In this document: one piece after another, positions 53,923-63,739 of the stretch
Layout of the letters: each line of letters starts with the position of its first letter
How positions within the stretch are numbered: the stretch's first letter is position 1
DNA from: Sphingomonas_L flavalba_A
GTDB lineage: Bacteria > Pseudomonadota > Alphaproteobacteria > Sphingomonadales > Sphingomonadaceae
Assembly (NCBI RefSeq): GCF_047553045.1
Contig: NZ_CP180208.1
Location: forward strand, 992,001-1,056,000
DNA length: 64,000 nt
Direction: 5' to 3'
Position numbers and translations under genes: made by a program
The notes under the pieces: generated by a model
What the model was told of the DNA's origin: nothing
Database searches by the model: none
What the model saw: only the letters and a program-made list of their open reading frames with translations

Positions 53923-54735
53923 TCATGTCCTGTCCGTCGTCGCCGGCCGGGCGGACTTCATCGCCGTCCGCCCGCGCGGGCCGTTGAAATATTCCTGTAT
54001 CCACGGATGGTCCAATGCGAGCAGCTCGTCGATCGTTCCAACCGCGATCACCTTGCGGTCGGCAAGCACCGCCACACGGTCACACAGCGCGTAGAGCGTA
54101 TCGAGGTCGTGGGTGATGAGAAAGACGGTCAGCCCCATCGTCTGCTGCAATTCGCGGGTCAACGTGTCGAAATTGGCGGCGCTGATCGGGTCCAGCCCGG
54201 CGGTCGGCTCGTCGAGGAACACCAGGTCCGGGTCGAGCGCCAGCGCCCGCGCCAGCGCGGCCCGCTTGGTCATGCCGCCGGACAGTTCCGCCGGGTATTT
54301 CGGGCCGGCATCGGCGGGCAGGCCGGCCATCACCACCTTGTAGGCGGCGATCTCGTCGAGCAGCGGCGGGCGGATATCCGGATAATATTCGCGCAACGGC
54401 ACCTGGATGTTTTCGGCCACGGTCAGGGTGGAAAACAGCGCGCCGCCCTGAAACAGAATGCCCCAGCGTTTGCGGATGTCGAGCGCATCGGTCACGTCAC
54501 GGCCGACCATCGATTCGCCGAACACTTCCACCGATCCCTCGACCGGGGTTTGCAGGCCGATGATCGCGCGCATCAGTACCGACTTGCCGGTACCGGAGCC
54601 GCCGACGACGCCGAGAACCTCGCCACGGCGGACGTCGAGGTCGAGCGCCTCGTGGACGACCTGTTCGCCGAACGCCGTCTTCAGGCCGCGGACGCGGATG
54701 ACGACGTCCGCGTCGTCGGGAAGAACCGGGCTCAT
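53923..54735 (-). CDS. mlaF: ABC transporter ATP-binding protein MlaF
   Basis: 270 residues. VVGGSGTGKSVLMRAI is Walker A, LSGGMTKRAALARALALDPD the signature, LVFLDEPTAGLDP Walker B, and LITHDLDTL the switch His. It drives the MlaE permease. ATG 54735 overlaps the mlaE stop by 4 nt; the longer upstream frame is noise from the mlaE strand. Confidence 0.94.
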   Translation of the reverse strand: MSPVLPDDADVVIRVRGLKTAFGEQVVHEALDLDVRRGEVLGVVGGSGTGKSVLMRAIIGLQTPVEGSVEVFGESMVGRDVTDALDIRKRWGILFQGGALFSTLTVAENIQVPLREYYPDIRPPLLDEIAAYKVVMAGLPADAGPKYPAELSGGMTKRAALARALALDPDLVFLDEPTAGLDPISAANFDTLTRELQQTMGLTVFLITHDLDTLYALCDRVAVLADRKVIAVGTIDELLALDHPWIQEYFNGPRGRTAMKSARPATTDRT

Positions 54736-55841
54736 GTCCAGCCGACCCAGGTGAAGAACACGGCGAAGAAGGCGTCGAGGACGATGACGAGGAAGATCGC
54801 CTGAACGACGGCGGCGGTGGTGCGGAGACCGACCTCCTCCGCGTCCGCTTTGACCTGCATGCCCTGGTAGCAGCCGGACAGCGCGATGATGAAGCCGAAC
54901 ACCGGCGCCTTGATCAGCCCGACATAGAGGTCGGTAATCGGCGTCACCTCGCGGATGCGCTGGATGAAGGTGACGGGCGGAATGTCGAGCGCCGCCCAGC
55001 ATAATATGCCGCCGCCGATCATCGCGACGATAGACGCGTAGAAACCGAGCAGCGGCATCATCACCACCGAAGCAAGGGTGCGCGGCAGAACCAGCGCCTC
55101 CATCGGCGACACGCCGATCGTCCGCATCGCGTCGATTTCCTCGGTCAGCTTCATCGTGCCGAGCTGGGCGGCGAAGGCGGAGCCGGAACGGCCGGCGATC
55201 ATGATCGCGGTCATCAGCACGCCCAGTTCGCGCAGCGTCAGCCGCCCGACCAGATTGATCGTGTAGATCTCCGCCCCGAACTGGCGGAGCTGGACGGCGC
55301 CCTGCTGGGCGATGACGATACCGATCAGAAAGCTCATCAGTCCGATGATGCCGAGGGCGGAGACGCCGACGACCTCGAAGCGCTGGATCACCGCGTTGAT
55401 GCGGAAGCGGGACGGATGCGCCATGACATGGCCGATCGAGACGACCAGCGCCCCGAAGAAGCCGAGCAGGCCCAGCATCGTCCGCCCGGCGGTGGCGGTG
55501 GCGGCGCCGATCTCGTTCAAAACCTTGAACAGCGTCGGCGTCCGGTCCGGGCGCATGCGAACCGGCTGGTCCGCGCGGTCGACCTGCCCGATCAGCTTGC
55601 TCGCCTGATCGTTCGCGCCGGTGATCGTCGCGGCATGGTCGGCGGCCAGCCGGTGGATGACCCAGGCGCCGATCGTGTCCATGCGTTCGACCTGCGACAG
55701 GTCCAGCCGGGCCAGCGGGCCGGGCACCTGGCGGATGCGTTCGGGCAGGTCGCCGAGCGCCGCCACGGTCAGCGAGCCGGTGAAACGCAGTGTGCGCTCC
55801 CCGTTCTGCTGGTCCTCCGTGAAGTCGGCGGTGGCAGCCAT
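54732..55841 (-). CDS. mlaE: MlaE family lipid ABC permease with an N-terminal STAS domain
   Basis: 369 residues. The first 95 form a STAS-like domain (LTVAALGDLPERIRQ, LSQVERMDTIGAWV). The permease follows with GLMSFLIGIVIAQQGAVQLRQFGA, RELGVLMTAIMIAGRSGSAFAA and the conserved EIDAMRTIG. STAS-permease fusions of this kind are common in alphaproteobacterial lipid transporters. First gene of the operon; AGGAG lies 7 nt before the ATG. Confidence 0.93.
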   Translation of the reverse strand: MAATADFTEDQQNGERTLRFTGSLTVAALGDLPERIRQVPGPLARLDLSQVERMDTIGAWVIHRLAADHAATITGANDQASKLIGQVDRADQPVRMRPDRTPTLFKVLNEIGAATATAGRTMLGLLGFFGALVVSIGHVMAHPSRFRINAVIQRFEVVGVSALGIIGLMSFLIGIVIAQQGAVQLRQFGAEIYTINLVGRLTLRELGVLMTAIMIAGRSGSAFAAQLGTMKLTEEIDAMRTIGVSPMEALVLPRTLASVVMMPLLGFYASIVAMIGGGILCWAALDIPPVTFIQRIREVTPITDLYVGLIKAPVFGFIIALSGCYQGMQVKADAEEVGLRTTAAVVQAIFLVIVLDAFFAVFFTWVGWT

Positions 55842-55954
55842 AAGGTTGCTCCTGCGGCATATTCGCTGGATCGGCAAGCGAACAAAAGGTTAGAAACGGC
55901 TTGACCCCGCCGGGCCGTGGACGCGCCCCGCACATAAACCACCGAGAGCCGTTG

Positions 55955-56626
55955 ATGATCCGCCTCGCCATTTACGACATGGACAAGACACTGACGCGGC
56001 GGGCGACGTTCAACCCGTTCCTGTCCCATGCGGTGCGACGGCTGGCGCCGTGGCGGGTGGTGTTCCTGCCCGTCGTCGGCGCGGCGCTCGCCGCCTATGC
56101 GCTGAAGCGGATCGACCGGGGGCGGCTGAAGGAACTGAGCCAGCGCTGGCTGCTTGGACCGCATATCGCGCCGACGAAACTGGCGCCGCTCGCCGACGGT
56201 TTCGCCGAACAGACGCTGGCGACCAACATCTACCCGCAGGCGCTGGAACGGCTCGCCGCCGACCGGGCCGACGGCTATCGCCTTGTCCTCGCCACCGCGT
56301 CCAACCGCCATTACGTCGAGGCGATCGCCCGTCGGCTCGGCTTCGACGCGGTGATCGCCACCGACAGCATGATCGGCCTCGATTCCAGGGTCAGCGCAAT
56401 GATCGACGGCGAAAATTGCTACGGACCGGCCAAGCTGCGGATGATCCAGGCGTGGATGGCCGGGCAGGGCATCGCCCGCGACGAAGCGACGATCCGGTTC
56501 TATTCCGACCATGCGTCGGATGAGCCGGCGCTGGCCTGGGCCGACGAGGCATTCGCGGTCAACGCCCATGACCGGCTGCGCCGCCTGGCCGCCGCGCGCG
56601 GCTGGCGGCGGATCGACTGGCGCTGA
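55955..56626 (+). CDS. HAD-IB family phosphatase
   Basis: 223 residues with motif I YDMDKTLTRRATFNPF (DxDxT), motif II LATASNRHYVEAIARRLGFD, and motif IV region YSDHASDEPAL. The C1-cap insertion of the HAD-IB class is visible between them. Related proteins are SerB-like or CicA-like hydrolases; the substrate is not known. ATG 55955 opens directly on motif I, and the upstream frame is untranslated leader. Confidence 0.85.
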   Translation: MIRLAIYDMDKTLTRRATFNPFLSHAVRRLAPWRVVFLPVVGAALAAYALKRIDRGRLKELSQRWLLGPHIAPTKLAPLADGFAEQTLATNIYPQALERLAADRADGYRLVLATASNRHYVEAIARRLGFDAVIATDSMIGLDSRVSAMIDGENCYGPAKLRMIQAWMAGQGIARDEATIRFYSDHASDEPALAWADEAFAVNAHDRLRRLAAARGWRRIDWR

Positions 56627-56736
56627 GCGATGGAAGACGATATTGGTCTTGCCAAAGAGGTAAGGCCACGCCCGGCTCTGCGCGGGCGATAAGTTGAAAA
56701 CTAAAACAAATTGATGATGCCGGTAAAGGGGAGGTG

Positions 56737-58011
56737 ATGGCGGTCGCGATCGATTCGAAAGTGCAGTTGCGCCGGGCTGTTCTGGCCTCTGTTGTCGGCA
56801 ACACGCTGGAATGGTATGATTTCTTTCTGTATGGTACCGCTGCAGCGCTGATTTTCGGTCAGTTGTTCTTTCCGGTGGGTGATTCGCTGGCCAGCACGCT
56901 GGCGGCGTTCGCCAGTTTCGCCGTCGGTTTCGCGGCGCGGCCGCTCGGCGGGTTCATCTTCGGCCATGTCGGCGACCGGCACGGGCGCAAGGCATCACTG
57001 ATCTGGACCCTGTCGATCATGGGGATCGCGACTTTCCTGATCGGGCTGCTGCCGACCTATGAACAGATCGGGCTGTTCGCGCCGGCGGCGCTGCTGATCC
57101 TGCGTGTCCTGCAGGGGATCGCGGCCGGCGGCGAATGGGGCGGCGGCGTGCTGATGATTACGGAGAACGCGCCCGCGCACCGCCGCGGCTTTTTCGGCGC
57201 ATGGAGCCAGGTCGGCGTCGGTATGGGATTCGTGCTGTCTTCCCTGGCGTTTTTCGCCGCGCAGCAATTGCCGCACGAAGCCTTCATTTCCTGGGGCTGG
57301 CGCGTGCCGTTCCTGATCAGCATCGTCATCTTTTCCGTCGGCGTGTTCATTCGCTACCGGGTCAACGAGAGCGCCGAGTTCGGCGAAGTCGCGCGCACCG
57401 AACAGACGGCGGCGATGCCGTTCGTGACGTTGCTGCGCCGGCACCCTCGCGAGATGCTGGTCGGCATCGGCGCGCGGCTGGCGGAGAATTGCGGGTCGCA
57501 CCTGCTGATCACTTTCTCGCTATTCTATGCCAAGGCGAGGGGGGCGCCGACCGACGTAATGTTGCTGGGCGTGGCGTTGGCGATGCTGGCTGACAGCGTG
57601 ATGATGCCGGTGTTCGGTGCGCTGTCCGACCGGCTGGGACGGCGGCCGGTCTACATGTTCGGCGCAATTTCCATGGCGCTGTTCGGCTACCCGTTCTTCC
57701 TGATGATCGGTTCCGGCGACCCGGTGCTGATGATCACGGCGCTGGTCGTCGGCAATGGCATCTGCCACGCGGCGATGGTCGGGGTGCAGCCGGCGCTGTT
57801 CAGCGAGATGTTCAGCACCGAGGTGCGCTATTCGGGGTTGGCGATGGCGCACGAGGTATCGTCGCTGATCGTCGGCGTTGCGCCGATGATCGCGACGGCG
57901 CTGTTCGCCTACTACCAGTCGGCGGTGCCGGTCGCGCTCTACCTGGCGGCGGTATGCCTCGTCACCTTCGTCGCCATGTGCTTCGCCCGGCCGCCGGCGC
58001 CGGCGGCCTGA
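56737..58011 (+). CDS. MFS transporter, metabolite:H+ symporter type
   Basis: About 424 residues with 12 membrane segments. Family marks are ASVVGNTLEWYDFFLYGT, RPLGGFIFGHVGDRHGRK and GIAAGGEWGGGVLM, which define the metabolite:H+ symporter group (e.g. proline/betaine, citrate, alpha-ketoglutarate importers). The substrate cannot be read from sequence. I use ATG 56737; a GTG 3 nt earlier is also in frame. It ends 1 nt from the stop of the convergent MFS gene. Confidence 0.87.
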   Translation: MAVAIDSKVQLRRAVLASVVGNTLEWYDFFLYGTAAALIFGQLFFPVGDSLASTLAAFASFAVGFAARPLGGFIFGHVGDRHGRKASLIWTLSIMGIATFLIGLLPTYEQIGLFAPAALLILRVLQGIAAGGEWGGGVLMITENAPAHRRGFFGAWSQVGVGMGFVLSSLAFFAAQQLPHEAFISWGWRVPFLISIVIFSVGVFIRYRVNESAEFGEVARTEQTAAMPFVTLLRRHPREMLVGIGARLAENCGSHLLITFSLFYAKARGAPTDVMLLGVALAMLADSVMMPVFGALSDRLGRRPVYMFGAISMALFGYPFFLMIGSGDPVLMITALVVGNGICHAAMVGVQPALFSEMFSTEVRYSGLAMAHEVSSLIVGVAPMIATALFAYYQSAVPVALYLAAVCLVTFVAMCFARPPAPAA

Positions 58012-58012
58012 A

Positions 58013-59326
58013 TCAGGCGGCCTCGCGCGCCATGAACCGCCGCATCGGCGCCATGCCCAGGCTGAGCAGCAACAGCCCGAAGATGCCGGCACCGGCCGTA
58101 ACCAGCGCGATCGACGATCCGATCGCCGCCTGAGAGCCGAATACCTTGTCGTTGAGCAGGCCGACCAGCGCCGAGCCGACCGCAAGGCCGAGCAGGGAGT
58201 TGACGCACAGGAACAGCGCCGAGACGCGCGACCGCATCAGCGGCGGCGGCACGATCTGCATCACTGCGGCCGACGGCGGCATCGGGAAGGACGCGAAGAA
58301 CTGCGCGACGAGCAACAGGCCGAGAGCGACCGGAAGTGACGGCGCGAACGGCAGCAGTGCGGTGGGGATGATGACGCCGCCGATGCCGACCATGCCCGCC
58401 CGGAACGGGGCGTCGCTATGCCCGGCGCGGTTCAACCGGTCGTTCAGCCAGCCGCTGGTCAGCACGCCACCGCCGCCGCCGATGATCGCGATGATGCCGA
58501 GGTAGAGGCCGCAGCTGGCCGGGCTTAGCCCGAAACTGCGCATCAGATAGGCCGGCGACCAGCCGAGCAGGGTGAACAACGCCATCGCCGCCAGGGTAAA
58601 GCCCGCGAAATGCGGCAGGAAGATACCACGTTCCGCCGACAGGAAGCGCAACACGGCGGAAAAGGGTGGGGAGGGTTCCACCGTCCGCCGCCCGCCGGCC
58701 GGTTCGCGCACGGTCAAACCGATTACCAGCGCGAGCAACAGGCCGGGCAGGCCGACAATCAGGAAAACGAGCTGCCACGGCTTGAATTCCATGCCCGCGA
58801 TCATCCTCGGCCCGTCGCCGCTGACCATCGCGATCACCGATCCGCCGACGAGGAAGGCGATGCCGGCGCCAAGGAACGAGCCAAGGGAATAGAGCGCGAC
58901 GGCGCGGCCCAGCTTTTCGCGCGGCATCAGGTCACTGATCAGCGAATAGGTCGCCGGCGACAGCGCCGCTTCCCCCGCGCCGACGCAGATGCGGGCGATG
59001 AACATCTGGGTGAAGCTGCGCGCCAGTCCGCAGGCCGCCGTCGCCAGACTCCAGAAGGCGACGCCGGCGGCGATGATCAGCGGCCGCGACGTCCGGTCCG
59101 ACAAGGTGGCGATCGGGATGCCCATCGTTGCGTAGAAGATCGAGAAGGCGAGGCCGTGGAGCAGGCCAAACTGGGTGTCGGTAATGCCGAGGTCTGCCTG
59201 GATCGGCCCGATCAGCAGCGCCAGGATCTGCCGGTCGATGAACGAGAAGATATAGGCGACCATGCACAGCCAGACGACATACCAGGCGTGGCGTTCCGAG
59301 ACCGGGCTGCCGGTGGCTGTGTTCAT
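58013..59326 (-). CDS. MFS transporter, spinster-like
   Basis: 437 residues, 12 membrane segments. YIFSFIDRQILALLIGPIQADL, LSDRTSRPLIIAAG and RICVGAGEAALSPATYSLISDL mark the spinster-like MFS group, which exports or imports lipids and sugars. ATG 59326 follows GGGGAG. It is divergent from the GMC oxidoreductase, with a 218-nt shared control region, so it may serve that locus. Confidence 0.86.
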   Translation of the reverse strand: MNTATGSPVSERHAWYVVWLCMVAYIFSFIDRQILALLIGPIQADLGITDTQFGLLHGLAFSIFYATMGIPIATLSDRTSRPLIIAAGVAFWSLATAACGLARSFTQMFIARICVGAGEAALSPATYSLISDLMPREKLGRAVALYSLGSFLGAGIAFLVGGSVIAMVSGDGPRMIAGMEFKPWQLVFLIVGLPGLLLALVIGLTVREPAGGRRTVEPSPPFSAVLRFLSAERGIFLPHFAGFTLAAMALFTLLGWSPAYLMRSFGLSPASCGLYLGIIAIIGGGGGVLTSGWLNDRLNRAGHSDAPFRAGMVGIGGVIIPTALLPFAPSLPVALGLLLVAQFFASFPMPPSAAVMQIVPPPLMRSRVSALFLCVNSLLGLAVGSALVGLLNDKVFGSQAAIGSSIALVTAGAGIFGLLLLSLGMAPMRRFMAREAA

Positions 59327-59425
59327 ACTTGTTCTCCCCGAATGACGGCGATCGACGCCGGTCGCAGCAGATGTTTTCCGATCGTGCGCCGAACGCAAGA
59401 TGCGAGATGAAAGAGTCAGGCCAAA

Positions 59426-59487
59426 TTTGCAAAATCGGCATGACATTGTAGACTGACCAATATTGACAAGGCCGCGTGTGATACACA
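59426..59487. promoter_or_regulatory. Control region between the MFS gene and the GMC operon
   Basis: Contains the palindrome TTTGCAAA (59426-59433), a TTGACA box (59463-59468) and TGTG-ATA-CACA (59477-59487). The TTGACA is a candidate -35 element for the plus-strand GMC operon, but no convincing -10 follows at 16-18 nt. The two palindromes are possible regulator sites. Confidence 0.35.
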
Positions 59488-59544
59488 AGGTTCCATCTGG
59501 CGCCAGCGCAATATCGCGGCGGATAGGCGCAGCGGGAGGTAGGC

Positions 59545-61233
59545 TTGAGCGACGCAACCATGTTCGACGCGATCGTCGTCGGATCGGGCATCTCCGGCGG
59601 CTGGGCGGCCAAGGAGCTGACAGAGGGCGGCGCCAGGGTGCTGATGATCGAACGCGGCCGCAACGTCCGCCACGGCGAGGACTATACCTACGAACATGTG
59701 CCGCCGTGGGAAATGCCGTTCCGCGGCCTGGGCGACCGCCGGCGAATAGAGCGCGACTACCCGGTCCAGAGCCGCAGCCGCTCGTTCGACGAGGCGAGCG
59801 CCCAATTCTATGCGAACGACCGCGACCACCCTTATCAGGTCGAGCCGGGATCGGCCTTTTCCTGGCTGCGCGGCCAGCAGACCGGCGGCCGCTCGCTGAT
59901 CTGGGGGCGGGTGGCGATGCGGCTGAGCGAGCTGAATTTCAGTGAGAACCGCCTGGACGGCCATGGGGTCGACTGGCCGATCCGCTATGCCGACATCGCC
60001 CGATGGTACGATTATGTCGAACGGTTCATCGGCGTCAGCGGCAACAGGGACGGGATCGACAGTCTGCCCGATGGTGTGTTTCTGCCGCCATTCGCGATGA
60101 ACTGTATCGAGGAGCATGCCAGCAAGGCGATCAAGGCCAATTTCCCCGACCGCCGGCTGATCCATGCGCGTACCGCGGTGTTGAGCGAGGACCATGGCGG
60201 GCGCGCCAAATGCCATTTCTGCGGGCCGTGCCACCATGGCTGCTCGACCGGTTCTTTCTTCAGCACCCAGAGTTCGACGCTGCCGGCGGCCGAGGCGACC
60301 GGCCGGCTGACCCTGCTCAACGACACGATCGTCGCCGGCATCGACTATGACCCGAAGAGCAAGCGGGCCACCGGCGTGCGGACGATCGACAGCAAGACCG
60401 GCGAGCGGCGGACGTTCACAGCCCGGCTGATCTTCGTCAATGCATCGACGCTGGGCACGCTGCACGTGCTGCTCAATTCGGTGAGCGAGGCGTTTCCGCG
60501 CGGACTGGCGAACAGCAGCGGCGTGCTGGGCCACGGCATCATGGACACGATGAAGGGGCCGGTGGTGACCGGAACTTTCGACGGGTATGACGGCTTTCAG
60601 CCAGTCGGCAACCGGCCGGCGGGTATCTATATCCCGCGCTTCCGCAACGTCGGTGCAAAAGATGCCGATTTCCTGCGCGGCTACGGCTTCCAGGGCGGTG
60701 CCTCACGCGCGTTGTGGACGCGCGGGGTCGACCTGCCGCTATTCGGTGCCGAATTGAAGCGGGCGCTGCGCAAGCCGGGGCCGTGGCAATTGATGTTGGC
60801 CGGAATGGCGGAGCCGCTGCCCAATCCCCGCAATCAGGTTTCGCTCGACCCGAAACAAACGGACAAATGGGGCCTGCCGCAATTGCGCGTGCGCCATACC
60901 TGGTCAGATAATGAGCGACGGATGGTCGACGACATTCTGGCCGAGGGCGAAGCGATGCTCCGTTCCGCCGGCGCCGTCCGCATCGACAAGATCAACGAGA
61001 TCAAGCCGGGCGGCGAGACCAATCACGAGATGGGTGGCGCGCCGATGGGCCATGACCCGGCGGGATCGGTGCTCAACCGGTTCAACCAGACGCATGACGT
61101 GCCGAACCTGTTCGTCACCGACGGCGCCTGCATGTCGTCCTCGCCCTGCCAGAACCCGTCGCTGACCTATATGGCGCTGACCGCGCGCGCGGCCGACTAT
61201 GCGCTGACCCGGATGAAGCAGGGGGCGTTGTGA
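59545..61233 (+). CDS. GMC family oxidoreductase, glucoside 3-dehydrogenase large subunit-like
   Basis: 562 residues. FAD-binding Gly-rich loop GSGISGGWAAKELTEGG at the start, GGRSLIWGR, a cysteine cluster CHFCGPCHHGCS, and a C-terminal catalytic region HEMGGAPMGHDPAGSVLN and CQNPSLTYMALTARA. This matches the gluconate 2-dehydrogenase/LacA group, which oxidises sugars or glycosides (C3-OH) in the periplasm with a small subunit. It begins at TTG 59545 after GGGAGGT. The stop overlaps the small-subunit start by 1 nt. There is no Sec signal, in line with export by hitchhiking on the small subunit. Confidence 0.85.
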   Translation: MSDATMFDAIVVGSGISGGWAAKELTEGGARVLMIERGRNVRHGEDYTYEHVPPWEMPFRGLGDRRRIERDYPVQSRSRSFDEASAQFYANDRDHPYQVEPGSAFSWLRGQQTGGRSLIWGRVAMRLSELNFSENRLDGHGVDWPIRYADIARWYDYVERFIGVSGNRDGIDSLPDGVFLPPFAMNCIEEHASKAIKANFPDRRLIHARTAVLSEDHGGRAKCHFCGPCHHGCSTGSFFSTQSSTLPAAEATGRLTLLNDTIVAGIDYDPKSKRATGVRTIDSKTGERRTFTARLIFVNASTLGTLHVLLNSVSEAFPRGLANSSGVLGHGIMDTMKGPVVTGTFDGYDGFQPVGNRPAGIYIPRFRNVGAKDADFLRGYGFQGGASRALWTRGVDLPLFGAELKRALRKPGPWQLMLAGMAEPLPNPRNQVSLDPKQTDKWGLPQLRVRHTWSDNERRMVDDILAEGEAMLRSAGAVRIDKINEIKPGGETNHEMGGAPMGHDPAGSVLNRFNQTHDVPNLFVTDGACMSSSPCQNPSLTYMALTARAADYALTRMKQGAL

Positions 61234-61856
61234 TGACGGATTCGATAGCAGCGGGCGAAGGCGTCACGCTCACCCGTCGCGACATGGTGACGGCTTTCAC
61301 CGCGCTCGGGCTGGGCGGCATTGCGTCGGTGCTGGTTGGCGGCTGCACGCCGCGCGACGGGGATGAGGGGATCGGCGCGGCGCAGAAGGTGCTGCTCGGC
61401 GCGGTGGCGGAAACCATCATCCCGGCGACCGACACCGCCGGGGCCGAAGCCGCCGGCGTCGTCGCGTTCATCGAGAAGATGGTCGACACCTGGCTTCACC
61501 CGGAAGAGCGGACCCGCTTCCTGGCGGGCATGAAGCGGTTCGATGCGGATGTGCGGCGGATCGCCGGCAAGGGTTATGTGGAATTGCCGGCGCCGGAAAA
61601 GCTGCGCGTGTTGACGATGATCGCCGAGAAGGAAGCGAAGCCCGCGCCGAAGGAGCTGGTGGTGCCGGCGGACGGGCCGTTCGTCGCGCAGATGAAGGCG
61701 CTGACGATCTTCGGCTATTACACGTCGGAAGCCGGCGCGTCGGAAGAGCTGGCGCTGGACCTGGTGCCCGGCGCCTACGACGCCTGCCACGCGATCGCGC
61801 CCGGCGACCATGCGCCGGCGTTGGGCGGCAGCAGCCCGTCGCTGCGCTTCCCCTGA
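61233..61856 (+). CDS. Gluconate 2-dehydrogenase subunit 3 family protein (LacC-like small subunit)
   Basis: 207 residues. The N-terminal LTRRDMVTAFTALGLGG with following LVGGC is a twin-arginine signal with lipobox, so the protein is Tat-exported and possibly lipidated. The body holds the subunit 3 motif GAVAETIIPATDTAGAEAAGV and MVDTWLHPEERTRFLAG. It probably exports and supports the GMC subunit encoded upstream. Confidence 0.85.
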   Translation: MTDSIAAGEGVTLTRRDMVTAFTALGLGGIASVLVGGCTPRDGDEGIGAAQKVLLGAVAETIIPATDTAGAEAAGVVAFIEKMVDTWLHPEERTRFLAGMKRFDADVRRIAGKGYVELPAPEKLRVLTMIAEKEAKPAPKELVVPADGPFVAQMKALTIFGYYTSEAGASEELALDLVPGAYDACHAIAPGDHAPALGGSSPSLRFP

Positions 61857-61863
61857 GCCGGCG

Positions 61864-62784
61864 TCAGCCGATGGTGCGGTGGAGATAATCGATCGATGTG
61901 CGGATCGCCGCCATCGGATCGTCCGCACGATCGATCTCGACCAGGATATGGTCGATGCCGGCGTCGTCGCAGGTCTTGATCAGCGCCGGGACGTCGAGCG
62001 TGCCCTGGCCTACGGGAGCGAAATCACCATCGGCGGTGATGTCCTTCAGGTGGCACAGCTTGGTGCGGCCGGCGTAACGCTCCAGATAGGCGATCGGATC
62101 GGCGCCGGCCTTGGTCGTCCAGTAGAAATCGAGCTCGAACTTGACCTTGTCGGGGTCGGTGTTCTGCAGGAACAGGTCGAGGATAACGTCGTTGCCGACC
62201 TTGGCGAATTCCCGGTCGTGGTTGTGGAAGGCGAAGACCTTGCCCTCCTTGGCGCACATGTCGCCAAGCTCGTTGAACAGCTTGATATAGGCGTCGATCG
62301 TCGGCCTGTCGGCCAGCTGACCGTCGAGCAGGATCGCCCACATCACATAGGTCTGGCCGAGGATCTTCGACGTTTCGATCCCATCCTCGAACGCGGCGCG
62401 GGCGTTTTTCAGCGAGAAGGTGTCGGCGTAGACCTGCCGGTTGACGGCGGTGTCGACCTCTCGCTTCACCCAGCCGGCAAACGACTTATAGGTGGGGTTG
62501 GTGGGCGAGACGTGGTTGTTCGGTGAGGTCAGGCCGTAGCGGTCGAGGACAGACCGGACATAGGCCGGGTCGCGGCCGAAGCTGCCGGTGGTGCCGATTT
62601 CCTTGTAGCCCATCGCCGCGACTTCACGCAGCGTGCCTTCGAAGTCCGTCTCCAGCGCCTTGATGATCGTCCCGCCCTGGAGGCCCCAGCGGCGGGGTTT
62701 CTTGTTGGCGGCGATCAGCGGGCTGAGGCCGGTGGCGGCGAGGGGGGCGAGGGCCGAGTATTTCAGCAGGTCGCGGCGGTTCAT
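61864..62784 (-). CDS. Tat-exported sugar isomerase/epimerase-fold TIM barrel (copy 1 of a tandem pair)
   Basis: 306 residues with a Tat-type signal (MNRRDLLKYSALAPLAATGLSPLIA). The xylose-isomerase-like TIM barrel has likely metal ligands in FAFHNHD (His187/His189), FELDFYW (Asp219), LCHLKD (His245) and LVEID (Glu283). Related periplasmic enzymes cleave 3-keto-glycosides. Against copy 2 it is nearly identical except residues 93-121; elsewhere only T46, L157, L173, V183 and D190 differ. Adjacent to the GMC dehydrogenase subunits, convergent with them. Confidence 0.83.
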   Translation of the reverse strand: MNRRDLLKYSALAPLAATGLSPLIAANKKPRRWGLQGGTIIKALETDFEGTLREVAAMGYKEIGTTGSFGRDPAYVRSVLDRYGLTSPNNHVSPTNPTYKSFAGWVKREVDTAVNRQVYADTFSLKNARAAFEDGIETSKILGQTYVMWAILLDGQLADRPTIDAYIKLFNELGDMCAKEGKVFAFHNHDREFAKVGNDVILDLFLQNTDPDKVKFELDFYWTTKAGADPIAYLERYAGRTKLCHLKDITADGDFAPVGQGTLDVPALIKTCDDAGIDHILVEIDRADDPMAAIRTSIDYLHRTIG

Positions 62785-62821
62785 GGGGACGGCCTTTCAG
62801 GCAGGAAGGAACGGCGGCGGA

Positions 62822-63739
62822 TCAGCCGATGGTGCGGTGGAGATAATCGATCGAGGTACGGATCGCCGCCATCGGATCGTCCGCACGATCGATCTCGACC
62901 AGGATATGGTCGATGCCGGCGTCGTCGCAGGTCTTGATCAGCGCCGGGACGTCGAGTGTGCCCTGGCCTACGGGAGCGAAATCACCATCGGCGGTGATGT
63001 CCTTCAGGTGGCAGAGCTTGGTGCGGCCGGCGTAACGCTCCAGATAGGCGATCGGGTCGGCGCCGGCCTTGGTCGTCCAGTAGAAGTCCAGCTCGAACTT
63101 GACCTTGTCCGGGTCGGTGTTCTGCAGGAACAGGTCGAGGATCACGTCGTTGCCGACCTTGGCGAATTCGCGAGCATGGTTGTGGAAGGCGAAGATCTTG
63201 CCTTCCTTCGCGCACATGTCGCCGATCTCGTTGAACAGCTTGATATAGGCGTCGATGGTCGGGCGGTCGGCGATCTGGCCGTCGAGCAGGATCGCCCACA
63301 TCACGTAGGTCTGGCCGAGGATCTTCGACGTCTCGATCCCGTCCTCGAACGCGGCGCGGGCGTTCTTCAGCGAGAAGGTGTTGGCGTAGAAGGTCATCAC
63401 GTCATTGTCGGGCGCGGCCCGCGTCACCCAGTTGGCGAAGGCCTTGTAGGTGGGGTTGGGCGCGACGTGGTTGTTCGGTGAGGTCAGGCCGTAGCGGTCG
63501 AGGACCGAACGGACATAGGCCGGGTCGCGGCCGAAGCTGCCGGTGGTGCCGATTTCCTTGTAGCCCATCGCCGCGACTTCGCGCAGCGTGCCTTCGAAAT
63601 CCGCTTCCAGCGCCTTGATGATCGTCCCGCCCTGGAGACCCCAGCGGCGGGGTTTCTTGTTGGCGGCGATCAGCGGGCTGAGGCCGGTGGCGGCGAGGGG
63701 GGCGAGGGCGGAATATTTGAGCAGGTCGCGACGGTTCAT
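62822..63739 (-). CDS. Tat-exported sugar isomerase/epimerase-fold TIM barrel (copy 2 of a tandem pair)
   Basis: 305 residues, same Tat-type signal and barrel as its neighbour. Differences: residues 93-120 are reworked (one residue shorter), plus A46, I156, I172, I182 and Ala189 where copy 1 has Asp190, next to the HNH metal-site segment. The putative ligands His, Asp, His and Glu are retained. It lies upstream in the operon, between copy 1 and the Gfo/Idh gene. Probably a specificity variant of the same 3-keto-sugar enzyme. Confidence 0.83.
   Translation of the reverse strand: MNRRDLLKYSALAPLAATGLSPLIAANKKPRRWGLQGGTIIKALEADFEGTLREVAAMGYKEIGTTGSFGRDPAYVRSVLDRYGLTSPNNHVAPNPTYKAFANWVTRAAPDNDVMTFYANTFSLKNARAAFEDGIETSKILGQTYVMWAILLDGQIADRPTIDAYIKLFNEIGDMCAKEGKIFAFHNHAREFAKVGNDVILDLFLQNTDPDKVKFELDFYWTTKAGADPIAYLERYAGRTKLCHLKDITADGDFAPVGQGTLDVPALIKTCDDAGIDHILVEIDRADDPMAAIRTSIDYLHRTIG

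Noticed and set aside
58000..58025. Palindrome GCCTGA-A-TCAGGC at the touching stops of the two MFS genes as a bidirectional terminator
   Set aside because: Only 6 bp per arm, a 1-nt spacer that cannot form a hairpin loop, and no T-tract; it is simply the two stop codons meeting.
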